Shown here one piece after another: positions 11,917-24,900 of a stretch of DNA of 64,000 bases; the first letter of the stretch is position 1, and every line of letters starts with the position of its first letter. Source of the DNA: Owenia fusiformis (taxonomy: Eukaryota > Annelida > Polychaeta > Sabellida > Oweniidae); the NCBI GenBank assembly GCA_903813345.2, contig CAIIXF020000006.1, positions 2,792,001-2,856,000 of the forward strand. Direction: 5' to 3'. The notes beneath the pieces were generated by a model. That model saw nothing but the letters and a program-made list of their open reading frames with translations. It searched no databases and was not told the origin of the DNA. The translations under genes were made by a program, and so were the position numbers.

Positions 11917-12240
11917 TGTAGACTTACCCAAGGACAATATCTGGCACCAATAGCTGAGCCTGCATGCATCAATGATTCTGTGGGAGACAATGGTTTATAC
12001 AATACATTGGAGAAAACGACTGCCAAACAATATATTGGTTACAATGTACAGTATGCGGACAATAATACACTTCATCTGTACTTTATAGTATTTATTATAA
12101 GCAGCGAAAATTTCAATGTTTTCTATAAATCTACACCTGTCTTAAGTCATACTGAAATATTGATGTGTGCTACCTTGAATTGTCTGGAGAAAATTGTAAT
12201 ATTCACCTGAGAAAATTGTATTTATGACTGAAATAAGGTA

Positions 12241-12347
12241 CTCTCGCATCAAGCCCCTATGTTGCTCTCCCCTCTATCCTCAAATTCACTAACATTGAGC
12301 TAGAAAGTATATATAGGGAGGGGGTGACGAGAGATTTGATGCAAGAG
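12241..12347. repeat. Small foldback element (about 107 bp)
   Basis: CTCTCGCATCAAGCCCC at the left is matched by CTCTTGCATCAAATCTC read from the right end on the other strand. The ends resemble those of foldbacks at 20876-20990 and 29146-29259 and part of the 44-bp minisatellite unit. Confidence 0.45.
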
Positions 12348-12754
12348 GAGAAATTAAGATTATGTTATTATAAACTGTGATAGAATTTAACCCTTAGCTG
12401 TATCCATGGAATAGATGGCGCTAGTTTGTTTGGTATTTGATTGCTATCTTCCAAACCTAAGGGACTGGGTCAGAAATAGAAATAATTTTTAAAAAATTAT
12501 ACAGATATGAGATATTTGACCCATCCCCGAGAAGCATTCCAGTTTAAAAGCAATTATTGATACTCACTTATTCAGTAATTATTGTCCTAGTATTTTTTTT
12601 TTAATTTCTTGTACATTACTATGTTGTAAAATGTGTACATAGTACATAGATGAACAAGTTGAAGAAAGAAGATGTTAATTAAAATCTTATGATGGCAAAG
12701 TTCTGTTTTTTGGCACCAAATGTATACATTAAATTAAAGTATTCACTGCAAATT

Positions 12755-13256
12755 GTAATATTCAGATTATTGCAATATTCAGATTATTGCAATATTCAGA
12801 TTATTGCAATATTCAGATTATTGTAATATTCAGATTATTGTAATATTCAGATTATTGCAAAATTCAGATTATTGTAATATTCAGATTATTGTAATATTCA
12901 GATTATTGCAAAATTCAGATTATTGTAATATTCAGATTATTGCAAAATTCAGATTATTGTAATATTCAGATTATTGCAAAATTCAGATTATTGTAATATT
13001 CAGATTATTGCAAAATTCAGATTATTGTAATATTCAGATTATTGCAAAATTCAGATTATTGTAATATTCAGATTATTGCAAAATTCAGATTATTGTAATA
13101 TTCAGATTATTGCAAAATTCAGATTATTGTAATATTCAGATTATTGCAAAATTCAGATTATTGCAATATTCAGATTATTGAAATATTCAGATTATTGCAA
13201 TATTCAGATTATTGAAATATTCAGATTATTGCAATATTCAGATTATTGTAATATTG
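12755..13256. repeat. 17-bp minisatellite with 34-bp higher-order pattern
   Basis: The unit is TATTCAGATTATTGCAA with a few variable sites, about 29 copies. In the centre (about 12890-13150) units alternate strictly between a GTAATATT and a GCAAAATT form, giving a 34-bp period. This implies amplification of a dimer. Confidence 0.9.
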
Positions 13257-14046
13257 CTGGAATTGAAAAGTATAATTTTGTTAAGCCTGAGGTATGTGCA
13301 ATATCAGATATCAGCTACTCTTCAACCAAAACATCTTTGATGTAGGCGACATCGATTAAATGATATTTATTATATTCTGAAACATAAAAGGCACACAAAA
13401 ATGAAATGTACACTGATTTAATTAAAAAATGAATTTTCAAAAACAAAACTTATGTACCTTACTATAAATATCAATTAGTTAGGAAAAATAATGTTAGCCT
13501 CATAGTTTTTGTTTATGAAGATGAAATAAGATGTGAAAATAAACAATAAATGTATAGACAACATAGAAGTGTGGAATTATTTACTAGTATATTAAAATGG
13601 TGGGACATCCAATGATCACCATGAAAAGAAAGTCTGAAATGATTTGATTTGGATGAAAGCTACAGATTTTCCTTCCGCCTCACTCCTTGGTTTCAATCAA
13701 GAATCAAGAGTCCAATCACCTGCAATCATATAAGCATAGCTTAGTCTTCAGGAAATCTCAGGAAAAAATTCACCAAAATCTGAACCCATTAAGATGAATA
13801 CTAATCTGTATTCTAGGGGGGAGTAGGGGGCCAAGCGAGGGGTTCAAAATTAAGGTCATATTTGTTTATTTCTTTCCTATGAAAATACTTTTTCCTCAGG
13901 AAAGTATGTGTACAGTTATGTGCCTACATTACTCTAAAAAGCACTCATTCAAATCTAACTTCCATTTCTTGGAGGACCCGCCAAAACCCAACGCTCGCTT
14001 TCCCCATGTCATTCGCCTTTCAGGAAATTTGTAGCTTTAAGCCATA

Positions 14047-16418
14047 TATAAGAGAGAATGATGGGAATGGGGCTTCATGCAAGACTAATATATAAGAGAG
14101 AATGATGGGAATGGGGCTTGGTGCAAGACTAATGTATAAGAGAGAAGGATGGGAATGGGGCTTGACACGAGGCTAATGTATAAGAGAGAATGATGGAATG
14201 GGGCTTGATGCAAGACTAATGTATTAGAGACAATGATGGAGATGACGGTTGATGCAAGACTATAATGTATAAGAGAAATGATGGGAATGGGGCTTGATGC
14301 AAGACTAATGTATGAGAGAGAATGATGGGAATGGGGCTTGATGCAAGACTAATGTATAAGAGAGAATGATGGGAATGGGGCTTGATGCAAGGCTAATATA
14401 TAAGAGAGGATGATGGAATGGGGCTTGATGCAAGACTAATGTATAAGAGAGAATGATGGGAATGGGGCTTGATGCAAGGCTAATGTATGAGAGAGAATGA
14501 TTGGAATGGGGCTTGATGCAAGACTAATGGATAAGAGAGAATGATGGGAATGGGACTTGATGCAAGACTAATGTATGAGAGAGAATGATGGGAATGGGGC
14601 TTGATGCAAGACTAATGTATAAGAGAGAATGATGGGAATGGGGCTTCATTTGGTGCAAGACTACGTAATGTATAAGAGAGAATGATGGGAATGGGGCTTG
14701 ATGCGAGGCTAATGTATGAGAGAGAATGATGGGAATGGGGCTTGATGCAAGGCTTATGTATGAGAGAGAATGGGGCTTAATGACTATAATGTATAAGAGA
14801 GAATGATGGGAATGGGGCTTGATGCAAGGCCAATGTATGAGAGAGAATGATGGGAATGGGGCTTGATGCAAGGCTAATGTATGAGAGAGAATGATGGGAA
14901 TGGGGCTTAATGCAAGACTAATGGATAAGAGAGAATGATGGGAATGGGACTTGATGCAGGACTAATGTATGAGAGAGAATGATGGGAATGGGGCTTGATG
15001 TAAGACTAATGTATAGGAGAGAATGATGGGAATGGGATTGATGCAAGACTAATGTATAAGAGAGAATGATGGGAATGGGGCTTAATGCAAGACTAATGTA
15101 TAAGAGAGAATGATGGAAATGGGGCTTGATGCAAGGCTAATGTATGAGAGAGAATGATGGGAATGGGGCTTGATGCAAGGCTAATTTATGAGAGAGAATG
15201 ATGGGAATGGGACTTGATGCAAGGCCAATGTATGAGAGAGAATGATGGGAATGGGGCTTGATGCAAGACTAATGTATAAGAGAGAATGATGGGAATGGGG
15301 CTTGAAGCAAGACTAATGTATAAGAGAGAATGATGGGAATGGGGCTTAATGCAAGACTAATGTATAAGAGAGAATGATGGGAATGGTGCTTGATGCAAGA
15401 CTAATGTATGAGAGAGAATGATGGGAATGGGGCTTGATGCAAGACTAATGTATAAGAGAGAATGATAGGAATGGGGCTTGATGCAAGGCTTATATATAAG
15501 AGAGAATGATGGAATGGGGCTTGATGCAAGACTAATGTATAAGAAAGAATGATGGGACTTGGTGCAAGACTAATGTATAAGAGAGAATGATGGGAATGAG
15601 GCTTGATGCAAGACTAATGTATAAGAGAGAATGATGGGAATGGGGCTTGATGCAAGACTAATGTATAAGAGAGAATGCTGGGAATGGGGCTTGATGCAAG
15701 ACTAATGTATAAGAGAGAATGATAGGAATGGGGCTTGATGCAAGGCTTATATATAAGAGAGAATGATGGAATGGGGCTTGATGCAAGACTAATGTATAAG
15801 AGAGAATGATGGGAATGGGGCTTGATGCAAGACTAATGTATAAGAGAGAATGCTGGGAATGGGGCTTGATGCAAGACTAATGTATAAGAGAGAATGATAG
15901 GAATGGGGCTTGATGCAAGGCTTATATATAAGAGAGAATGATGGGAATGGGGCTTGATGCAAGACTAATGTATAAGAGAGAATGATAGGAATGGGGCTTG
16001 ATGCAAGGCTTATATATAAGAGAGAATGATGGAATGGGGCTTGATGCAAGACTAATGTATAAGAAAGAATGATGGGAATGGGACTTGGTGCAAGACTAAT
16101 GTATAAGAGAGAATGATGGGAATGAGGCTTGATGCAAGACTAATATATAAGAGAGAATGATGGAATGGGGCTTCATACAAGATTAATGTATTAGAGACAA
16201 TGATGGAGATGATGCTTGATGCGAGGCTAATGTATAAGACAGAATGATGGGGGTGCCGTTTGATGCGATGCTTATCTATAAAAGAGAATGATGAGTATGG
16301 CGCTTGATGCGAGGCTAACATAAGTATAAGAGAGAATGATTAGGATGGGGTTTGATGCGAGGCTAACATAAGTATAAGAGAGAATGATTAGGATGGGGCT
16401 TGATGCAAGGCTAATGTA
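14047..16418. repeat. 44-bp minisatellite, about 54 copies
   Basis: The unit reads approximately AGAGAGAATGATGGGAATGG followed by GGCTTGATGCAAGACTAATGTATA. Copies are highly similar in the middle and decay at both edges. Blocks of several units are repeated together near 15,400-16,050. Long minus-strand open frames here (repeating HQAPFPSFSLIH) are by-products of the repeat. The array ends about 470 bp before the HS2ST1 start codon. Confidence 0.92.
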
Positions 16419-16890
16419 GCATTGTAATCTGAAAGGCATGCTAGATAATTTAGTAAGTTTATATGGTGGAAAAGTGGCACACCTTAGACTGAACTCTTAT
16501 AGACTTATATGCCTGTAGGGTTCACAGTGGAGATGAAAAAGTTGAGATATGTCACTTTTTAAAACATTTACTGTTTTTTGGTAAGGTTTGAAAGTGGGAC
16601 TAAAAAATAATGTGTATAATAATTAATACCCTCTTTGTTAGATGTCTCTGTCGCTTTGGTATATTATCAACAAATCCCCGGGATTTAATCTAGTTTTAAC
16701 GTTTTTCGTTTAGTGGAGTACGAAAAGAGGTATACGATTCGCTAGCTTTGTATTCATTTTCTCAAAACCAGAAACAAAACATGGGAAGATCTGTAAATTT
16801 ATCTTGATTACTTCTTATCTACACTACTTTAAAACATTTCAGCATATATTATACATTTTGGTGTTCTGAAGTACCTAGCTACAGTATGTG

Positions 16891-17026
16891 ATGAGATTTG
16901 GAGGCAGCAGAAACATGCAGGCTAAGGTGCTTTTCTTGGGCTTGCTGGCAGTTTTTGTAACTTCTTATTTTCTTATCCATTTGGAATGGGAAATTGCAAG
17001 ACTTGACAAGGCAAGAGAGAAACTTG
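16891..17026 (+). CDS. HS2ST1: Heparan sulfate 2-O-sulfotransferase, coding exon 1 (cytosolic tail, TM, stem)
   Basis: HS2ST1 is a Golgi type II membrane enzyme that moves sulfate from PAPS to the 2-O position of iduronate/glucuronate in heparan sulfate. The ATG at 16891 starts a short basic tail, then a transmembrane stretch VLFLGLLAVFVTSYFLI (about residues 12-29), then a charged coiled stem EIARLDKAREKL. A second ATG is at residue 9. Another ATG at 16886 is followed at once by TGA. The exon ends in phase 1 before GTAAGT at 17027. The next exon, 42.6 kb away, continues the stem in frame. Identification rests on exons 3 and 4 as well. Confidence 0.9.
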
Positions 17027-17147
17027 GTAAGTAGCTTGAAATATCTATTAAAATATCTTTATTCATAATTTAAAAGGTTTGGCACTTCCAAAATGGATTG
17101 ACTCATTGGGCAGCAAAAAACTTCTTTATCCATGTCACAATGACAAT

Positions 17148-17986
17148 TAGTTCAACGTCGTTAAACTCAATAACGGCGTTATTTATTATTAAGAATTTTC
17201 TTGGGGCCATTATTGAGTTTAACCTCTTTACTATTCTTTCCATTGATGCAAGTTTTGGATCCACCGAAACCATTTTTCCGCGATAACATGCAACTGATAC
17301 TTGACAACAATATAAAAACACATAACATCAAGCGATTCAACACAATATTATTGTATTAAATGGTCATTTATACAAGTAAAATGAGGTTAAACTTACCAAT
17401 CTCTAAAATGACATTTCCGCATGTCCTTCATTGTGTCTGTTCGTCCCGGGTTAAAATTTAAACTATTGAAACGAAATTGTTGTCAAATAGATTGATAATT
17501 ATCACGCGATTACTCGGGATAAAATAGCCATTTTTGAGGATAGCAGGTATCTTTGATTGATTTATATAGCGCTTGTATACACACAAAATCGTTATTAATT
17601 GCAAACCTACTGTTCGTTGATGCAGTGTCGCAATGACGGTTAATTCCTGATACGATTTGCAATTTCGATGTTACCGGAGCTGACCGATATTTTCGTAAAA
17701 TTCCAAACCTGTCTCCAATATTTTCGTAATTATGCATCAATATGGTCTAAGGGGGGTACGGGATGGTGTGTATGTATTTATAAGGTATGTATGCATGCTT
17801 GAATCACATTCTTTATGTAATATTACCATGTTTTCGGAGTTTAATTAGTTCCGCATGTCGAAACCTGCTGAACGATTAAATGATCGCAACAAGGGCAAAA
17901 TCATCATGGAAGTTAGACCTAGCCGGGGCCATAAGACATGTCAGATAAGAAACGAGGCCCAGGCTAGGTCTAATGTTGTTGGACTA
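17148..17986. mobile_element. Mutator-like MITE, copy 2 (839 bp, 9-bp TSD)
   Basis: This copy has the same length and orientation as the one at 4928-5766 and differs at roughly 20 positions by eye. It is flanked by an exact 9-bp duplication AATGACAAT (17139-17147 and 17987-17995). Inserted 120 bp downstream of HS2ST1 exon 1. Confidence 0.87.
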
Positions 17987-18649
17987 AATGACAATGTGCT
18001 ACACTGACACTTGTGCCAATGGGGTGTAACATAATGTTGACATGAGAAATGGGGTTACTTCCACACTTGTTAGAATTTCCATTTTCTGTCATGTTCAATT
18101 TCAGAAAAAATAAGATCTTGTACTGTAGGCTCTTGATCCATGCAAGAAAAAAACATGGCTTCCCCTACACTGGAAATTAGAGCAAGTGAACAACAAGGTA
18201 TCCAAGTTACCCCATACATCGAACTTACCTAAAATTGAAGTTCATTTACTTTTGTGCATGTGTGGAATCATGAATTTGACAAATCATACCTGGTACAGAT
18301 TACCCATACTCCCTTACAGGAAAAGTTTGGAAACACATTCTCACCTCCCGATTGGAGAGCTGTACTTTAGACGTTGAAATACTGGCTGAATTTACCAACT
18401 CAAAATATAAAGTGAACACCTCTATAATTTTTGATCGCAGAATATATCTAATCAGTTGAAAAAAGAAATAGGTACAATAGAACTGGAAATTATTAGCTTT
18501 TATAAAGGCTAGTATTGAATGCTCCACTTGACCATATTATATAAAAAAAATGGTCAAGGTAATTGATAACGTAAAAGCTGAGATTTACAGAGATGCTTAG
18601 GTCAAACTATGTTTTTTCAATCAGGACAATTCAGTTCAAAATGATATAT

Positions 18650-18773
18650 CAGTGATCTCCCCAGGCTTTTTTCTCAAGTGGGTGCAAAATTCTCATTTTC
18701 ACAATTCAGACCAAAATTGGTCAAAATATAGGTGGGTGCTGCGCCTACGTGCTTTGCTGGGGAGACCTGACTG
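18650..18773. mobile_element. hAT-like MITE, short copy
   Basis: It begins CAGTGATCTCCCCAG and ends near CTGGGGAGACCTGACTG, with internal GGTGGGTGCTGCGCC. The same termini and internal words occur in the element at 50832-51037. No clear target duplication. Confidence 0.6.
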
Positions 18774-19250
18774 AATATATTGCATCTGGTCAATCTAACA
18801 AATATACATGTATTTATTCTCTCTGGCATTAATGTGAAAAATGACTATGTACTTCAAATATTGTAAGAAGGATAGAATTGTAATTAAAAACAATGATTTA
18901 GTTTGGTTAGGGGTTTGATAAATTCCTCTTTTGTATCATATACAGTGTATGTATTTTGAGAACCAGTTTTAGTTTTGTGTTGCTTCTAAAAGAGGCATAA
19001 AGCCAAATTAAATTAATTAAATGTTACTTGAGATATAGATTTGGATCCCAGGACCATGTTTCCTAGACTGTTTTTTTATGTCGACCAGTCAATTACCATA
19101 ATGCCTCAACAAGGAGGATTGTCACTTAGAAAAAAAGCTATGGAATACTCCATTCAGATTCAAATCTGGTATCCAAATCAAAAATTTGAAATAGTCAGCT
19201 TCTTTTAATTTGCATAGGATTCAATTACCGTAGTCATATGAGGTGAAAAT

Positions 19251-19962
19251 CAGGGTGGCAACTAAGGCCTCGCCAAACGCCAAAACAAGGGTCAGAAAAA
19301 ATTTGGCGAAGGAAAATGCAATTTGTCTCGACAATTTCGGCGATAGATAATTGAGCCCATGAGAAATAGATATATGCTTAACCTTCTAAACAAATAGTTT
19401 GTCAATCTTACCTCTAGAATCGCTAAAATACTTGTAAAAGCAGGAAAAAGTTTTTTATTTATTTTTATTTATTTTTATGTTCCGGACCGCAATTCAATGA
19501 AAACGCACCTTTGATTGGCTTAAAACTAAGTGGTGGACCAATCAAAGCGTTCGATGCAATACATAATACAGCTAGAACTACGAACAAAATTATTCTTGCC
19601 GTTCCATAAATTCAACCAATATAATTATTTCGTCTTCTTGCGATTTTTATTTATAATTCGATTAACGCTGTAATTGAGGAACTTACCGCTGTATTAATCA
19701 GAAGTTTGAGCATTCACGACCTACAAATACCCAGACGAGTCATCGTATGATCGTTTCATACATGTAATTTTAAAATCATATTTTATTTGTTCGCATTTCT
19801 TGTAAAGTGCTTACGTAGTATGCAAAATAGCGGCAAATTCGATTCACGATGTCTCTTAACTTTAACCAAAAAATGTCCAGTCATAAAATATTTTGGCGAG
19901 TCTGAATTCAAAGTGAGTGGTCAAATTTGGCTAGAGTGAAAATATCCTTAGCTGCCACACTG
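19251..19962. mobile_element. hAT-like MITE (712 bp, 5-bp TSD)
   Basis: The ends CAGGGTGGCAACTAAGG and CCTTAGCTGCCACACTG are imperfect inverted repeats, flanked by AAAAT on both sides. Subterminal sequence repeats a TTTGGCGA-type word at both ends. No transposase frame was seen. CAG...CTG ends recall hAT, but the duplication is 5 bp rather than 8. Confidence 0.7.
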
Positions 19963-20875
19963 AAAATATGTACTTCGTTCTGAGTTGGCCTAAGGCAAAT
20001 ATATCTTGTAATTAAACATTATATATGATGTTGGTTTTGTTATGTAATAACTAAAACTAGAGATAGTTTTTGCTCTCATCAAGTCTATGGATCTCCCATC
20101 TACTTGTCTCCAGAGGAGGGAGTGACAAGCGCTGGAAGAAATTGGCTGTTTGTTAATATAGATAGGGGCAATAGTTCCACAAACAGCTCAAATTCAGCAT
20201 CACAGTAACTCTATTTCTGGCCTGTGTTTATTTTGATGTAATGTTGAAACGAGAAAATGAATTGATTAAGATTCCCTGTATATCAATATTTTGTCTAATC
20301 TTGAAACCAAGGTATTCCAAAGACAATAAATGCTTAATGTATAATATTCATTCACATTTAGAAAGTCTCACCACACTTTTTTTCATGAGAACTCTTTGAT
20401 TAACATGTATCATAAATCACTGAAGCCAAGAAACAGATTTCAACCATCATCACAAATACTGAGTGAGGTCAATATGGGTTAAATGCTAAGAGGAGTGGAG
20501 TCAACATTCTCTTATCTCTTTTATAATCAGGACAGGTGGGTTTCTATGTAGAAGCACACTCTGCTTGATGCTTATTTTGTCTTCATAAAATTCCTCTATA
20601 TTTGCTGATACAGTTTGTATTTTATTTTCAAGTTTGTTTGTAGAGTTATTTTTAATATTTTACCAACTTTTCTTATAAATTTTATAAGAGAAATATGGGT
20701 AATGGTTTCTTATTTTTCAGATTTAAGTTAAAGTGCTCTCATCTTTTTGTGTCCAAGAAGTCTTCTTTCTTTTTCACTGTTAGTCAGTTGATCAAGTAGG
20801 ATATAAAAGAAAAAATAAACTAACATTATTTCTAAATTAGTTTATTTTACATATATAGCGTTTAACATTTAATAA

Positions 20876-20990
20876 TAGTCTTGAATCAGTCCTTTGGTCA
20901 TCTATCCTCTATACTATTCCCCTACCATTGTGTAGGAGGTGTCTATTAGTATTTGGAAAGAGGGGTATACAAAGGCTTAATGCAAGACTA
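20876..20990. repeat. Small foldback element next to the 128-bp array
   Basis: TAGTCTTGAATCAGTCCTTT at the left matches the inverted right end (AAAGGCTTAATGCAAGACTA). The 128-bp array starts at its right end. The orthologous element in the second duplicon is at 29146-29259. Confidence 0.55.
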
Positions 20991-21670
20991 GTTGAACAAT
21001 AAAAAAATACATCCTAAAGCCATCTTGATTAAATAAAAAAGCTTATCATACATCAAATCATTGTTTTAAAATACATCCAATAAGCTACAAAGTGCTTAAA
21101 ATAAATTCATAGACACTAGTTGAACAATAGAAAAATACATCCTAAAGCCATCTGGATTAAATAAAAAAGCTTATCATACATCAAGTCATTGTTTTAAAAT
21201 ACATCCAATAAGCTACACAGAGCATAAAATAGATTCATAGACACTAGTTGAACAATAGAAAAATACATCCTAAAGCCATCTTGATTAAATAAAAAAGCTT
21301 ATCATACATCAAATCATTGTTTTAAAATACATCCAATAAGCTACAAAGTGCTTAAAATAAATTCATAGACACTAGTTGAACAATAGAAAAATACATCCTA
21401 AAGCCATCTGGATTAAATAAAAAAGCTTATCATACATCAAGTCATTGTTTTAAAATACATCCAATAAGCTACACAGTGCATAAAATAGATTCATAGACAC
21501 TAGTTGAACAATAGAAAAATACATCCTAAAGCCATCTTGATTAAATAAAAAAGCTTATCAAACATCAAGTCATTGTTTTTAAAATACATCTTATAAGGTA
21601 CAAAGTGCTCAAAATAGATTTATGTAGACTAGTTGAATCAAGTCATCGTTTTAAAATACATGTACATCTG
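20985..21670. repeat. 128-bp tandem array (about 5 copies) with 256-bp period
   Basis: Units restart at 20993, 21121, 21249, 21377 and 21505, exactly 128 bp apart, with a decayed last unit. Odd units share CATCTTGATT and the even ones CATCTGGATT, plus other linked variants, so the real amplification unit is a 256-bp dimer. Confidence 0.9.
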
Positions 21671-21857
21671 ATAAGCTACAAAATATATTGAAATATTTCT
21701 TGTGCTGGAAGTTTTATTTTAAATGTATTATATGAATCCTTTGTCCATGGGCATAATCTGATAATTCCAATATTTTGCATCATATATATTATACATCAAT
21801 ATATATGCATCATATAATAGCATATCAGATATTATAAAATACTTTTCATTTAATTTT

Positions 21858-21980
21858 GTTCAGATAATATTTGATTACCTTGTTAGGTGTTGAAGTACTT
21901 CCTAGTCACCACCTGTAAATCAGTTCAGGTAATATTTGATTACCCAATAAGTTGTTGAAGTACTTCCTGGTCACCTTCAT
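21858..21980. repeat. Short tandem duplication over the TLR copy 1 stop codon
   Basis: About 60-70 bp containing the last codons and stop (GTTGAAGTACTTCCTGGTCACC and a diverged GTTGAAGTACTTCCTAGTCACC) is present twice in tandem. The outer copy is 3' UTR. The same duplication is at about 36218-36325 in copy 2, so it predates the gene duplication. Confidence 0.7.
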
Positions 21981-24900
21981 TAACCTGGAGTAGATATGGT
22001 GTATCTCCCTCTCCTTGGTATCTAGGCTCACCTAGCGCATCTTGCATCTTTCTCCAGAACAGCTGCTTTCTGTCCTCATCTTCACTCCACTCCAGGTATA
22101 CTCTGGTCTCCAGTAGGGAACGCAGAGTGGGTGTAATTAGCTCTGGGGGTAGAGCATCCACAGGTTCCTTTAGGATCAATATCAAACAGTCTCTACCCCT
22201 GGTGGCTAGCTCTCCTCTTGCAAGGTTCATTTCAAACGTACACCAGCCACTACAAAGGAAATTTTTGCTGATGATCAGAATTATTTTGTTGCTTTTGCTG
22301 ATACTTTCAACTATAATGTCAGCAATGTAAGCACCAGGCATAAAGTTGCGGTCATCCAGGCATATGTTATAGTTGTATTCATTGTCGAGGTGAGCATATA
22401 TGTGTCCCAATGCCCAATCTTTGTCCAAAGAGCTATAACTCAAAAATCCATCAAAGCTGAAATTAATCTTAGAATGTTGATTACGTCTCAGTAATGCCCT
22501 CAGATGGAGGGCCAGATACTGTATTTTGTACCTGCGTCTATATACGTATAAGGTTGTAATAATTCCTACTACGACAAGTCCAAATGAAACAAGCGATGGA
22601 ATGATTGTAGCTTTCCAACAATCCCATTTCATATCAGGCAACACAATGTCTTTGAACGCTACCTCTGAGCCATTGATGTAAATGCATGTAACTTCTGGCC
22701 ATTTGTACATAATGCTATTGCATGCCTGCATCCATTCTATGAACTGGAATGAATCACAGTTACAGATCATTGGGTTCTGTCTGATGTCTATTGTTAGATT
22801 CTTGCTTGCTGTTTCTCTTAGTTTATCAATATCCATTCTTGTATGTCCATCTATTGTTTGTATGTGATTATTTGACAGATTTAGCAGTTTCAGTGATTTC
22901 AGCTCTGTCAGTAAAAACATGATGCTTTTTATTTTGTTGCCACTCAAGTTCAGAACTTCAAGTCCAGTTGTATCTATGAGTGCGTCTGAGTCAATATCTG
23001 TAATGTCGTTGTTTGACAAGTCAATGTGTTGTAACTGGGAACAATTTCTGAATAGAAGGTGGGCAGAGGAGTTAGAAGAAAGTTTTACTCTGTTGTTGGC
23101 AATGTCAAGAACTTTCAAACTTTCAAAATATCCAGTCTCACATGTAAAAAATTCAGGTACAATAATGCAGTTATTGTCATTAAATATAAATCTTTCCAAA
23201 TTAACCAGGCCTTTGATTGGCTTACCAATGTATGTTATAATAAAACTAGCAGAGGCTTCTATGATCTTAATCCGATTTTCACGTTGTAACTTTATTCCAT
23301 ATGGTAAATGAGAAGGTGCTATGTCCACTCTGCTCCCTGTGAGGTACAGCTCTTCAAGTGCTATAGGAACATGCCATTCTCTTTCACTTAAATCTTCTGA
23401 TATTGCTACAGTTGGATTGTTCATATCAAATACCATTCCCGGAATGTTATGTTCTAATTTTATCACCCGCAGATGTATCATCATAATATAAATTTCTATA
23501 AACACTCCATGAGCAGGTATTGAGCCTTGAATACTATTATTTGACAAATCCAGTATTTCTAATTTTGGCATATATTTTAGTCCTGGAGACTCCAACGCAT
23601 AGATTCTATTATCAGGAAGACTAAATCTCTTCAAATTGCAATGTTCAAGAAATTTCATGTGCTTGCTCTTTAACAAAAATGGCATAACTGTTATATGTTG
23701 ATATGTAATACTTTCTATCGTAGAGTTCTGTAGCCCTTCAAATGCATCAAGCAAAGCTATTCTTGAGCCTGGTCGCCCATTTGATTCATCCCCATAATAT
23801 GCCACATGAATATTGCGAATATTCTTTAGTGGTTTGTAAACGAGTGGGTGAAACAGGTGTGGTTTATATGGATTATGACCCATCCTTAGATCCTGTAAAT
23901 TACAAAGGCCATCAAAGATATGTTTTCCAAAAACAACTATTTTGTTAAAACTTATATCTAACACTTTCAAATTTCCGTAAGTCTGTCCAAGCTGGCCATC
24001 AGTCAAATTTGATATGCTATTATTGGATAGCATGAGTGTTGTAATATTCCATGGCAAATCCAAAGGCAGTGCAGTGCATGAAATAAGGATTTTTTTAACC
24101 TAGACATTTTGGCAGGCCTGCCAGATTTTAACAAGCCATATCATTTTTTCTCAGGCCAATTTTTGGCAGGCTGTTTCTTCCTTCTCTGGCCAAAAATTTC
24201 ACTTACCATATTTCTCCACAACCACTCTAAATTGAGATTTAGTTTAGTACAATATTAACAAAGATAAAACTAATTGCATATTGCATGTCATGTATCATTC
24301 ACTATACTGTACTTGATGACTTAACCAACAGCCTGAGTGTGTTGATCCCCATCTAGATTCACCTTGGAAAAACATGAGGAACATGTACATATTGATCAAA
24401 CTAAATTGTACTGATTTTGGTCGGTTTAGAATTGCCCAGAAATCAGAAGCTTCAAGGTATTCAAAAACACATATTATGTACACAGACTCCACTAAAATTC
24501 AAGGTATATATTATTGGTGTCACGGTCAAAAAAATTCGGTACGGTTTGGATCGGTACAAATGGTCTCGGGATACGATACTTTCGGGACGGGACGGGACAG
24601 ACAGAACACTAAAAATGATACAATCGTCTAATGATGACAGTTTCACTTTCACTTTCAGTTTCACTTTTCAAAATCACATTCAGAAATGCGTCAATTAAAT
24701 CAAATATAAAGCATCTGCCGCGAATGTGATCGGCATTTCACATAGTCTGCATGGTGTACTATCACCAATTCGTTTACCTTGTGATATCGGAGTCCCAAAA
24801 TACTTCCAAACTGCCGACTTTTTCGACTAAGATGCCAGCTCGATTTTTCAATTTCTTTCCTACATCCGGCATACTGATAATGCACCCGATTTGCGAACGA

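Larger units (their letters stand above)
11917..16890. other. Intergenic region between V-ATPase G and HS2ST1
   Basis: It holds the V-ATPase G 3' UTR, a small foldback (12241-12347), a 17-bp minisatellite, a 44-bp minisatellite and, from about 16420, the presumed HS2ST1 promoter and 5' UTR. An acceptor-like TTTCAG at 16835-16840 suggests a spliced 5' UTR. The 13260-14040 stretch shows nothing else. Confidence 0.75.

Noticed and set aside
14524-16321. Minus-strand frames of 86-115 codons with repeating HQAPFPSFSLIH
   Set aside because: They are translations of the 44-bp minisatellite; unit length is not a multiple of three and the frames open and close with indels.
22919-23311. 130-codon plus-strand frames opposite the TLR genes (also 37275-37667)
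   Set aside because: They are antisense shadows of the LRR coding sequence.
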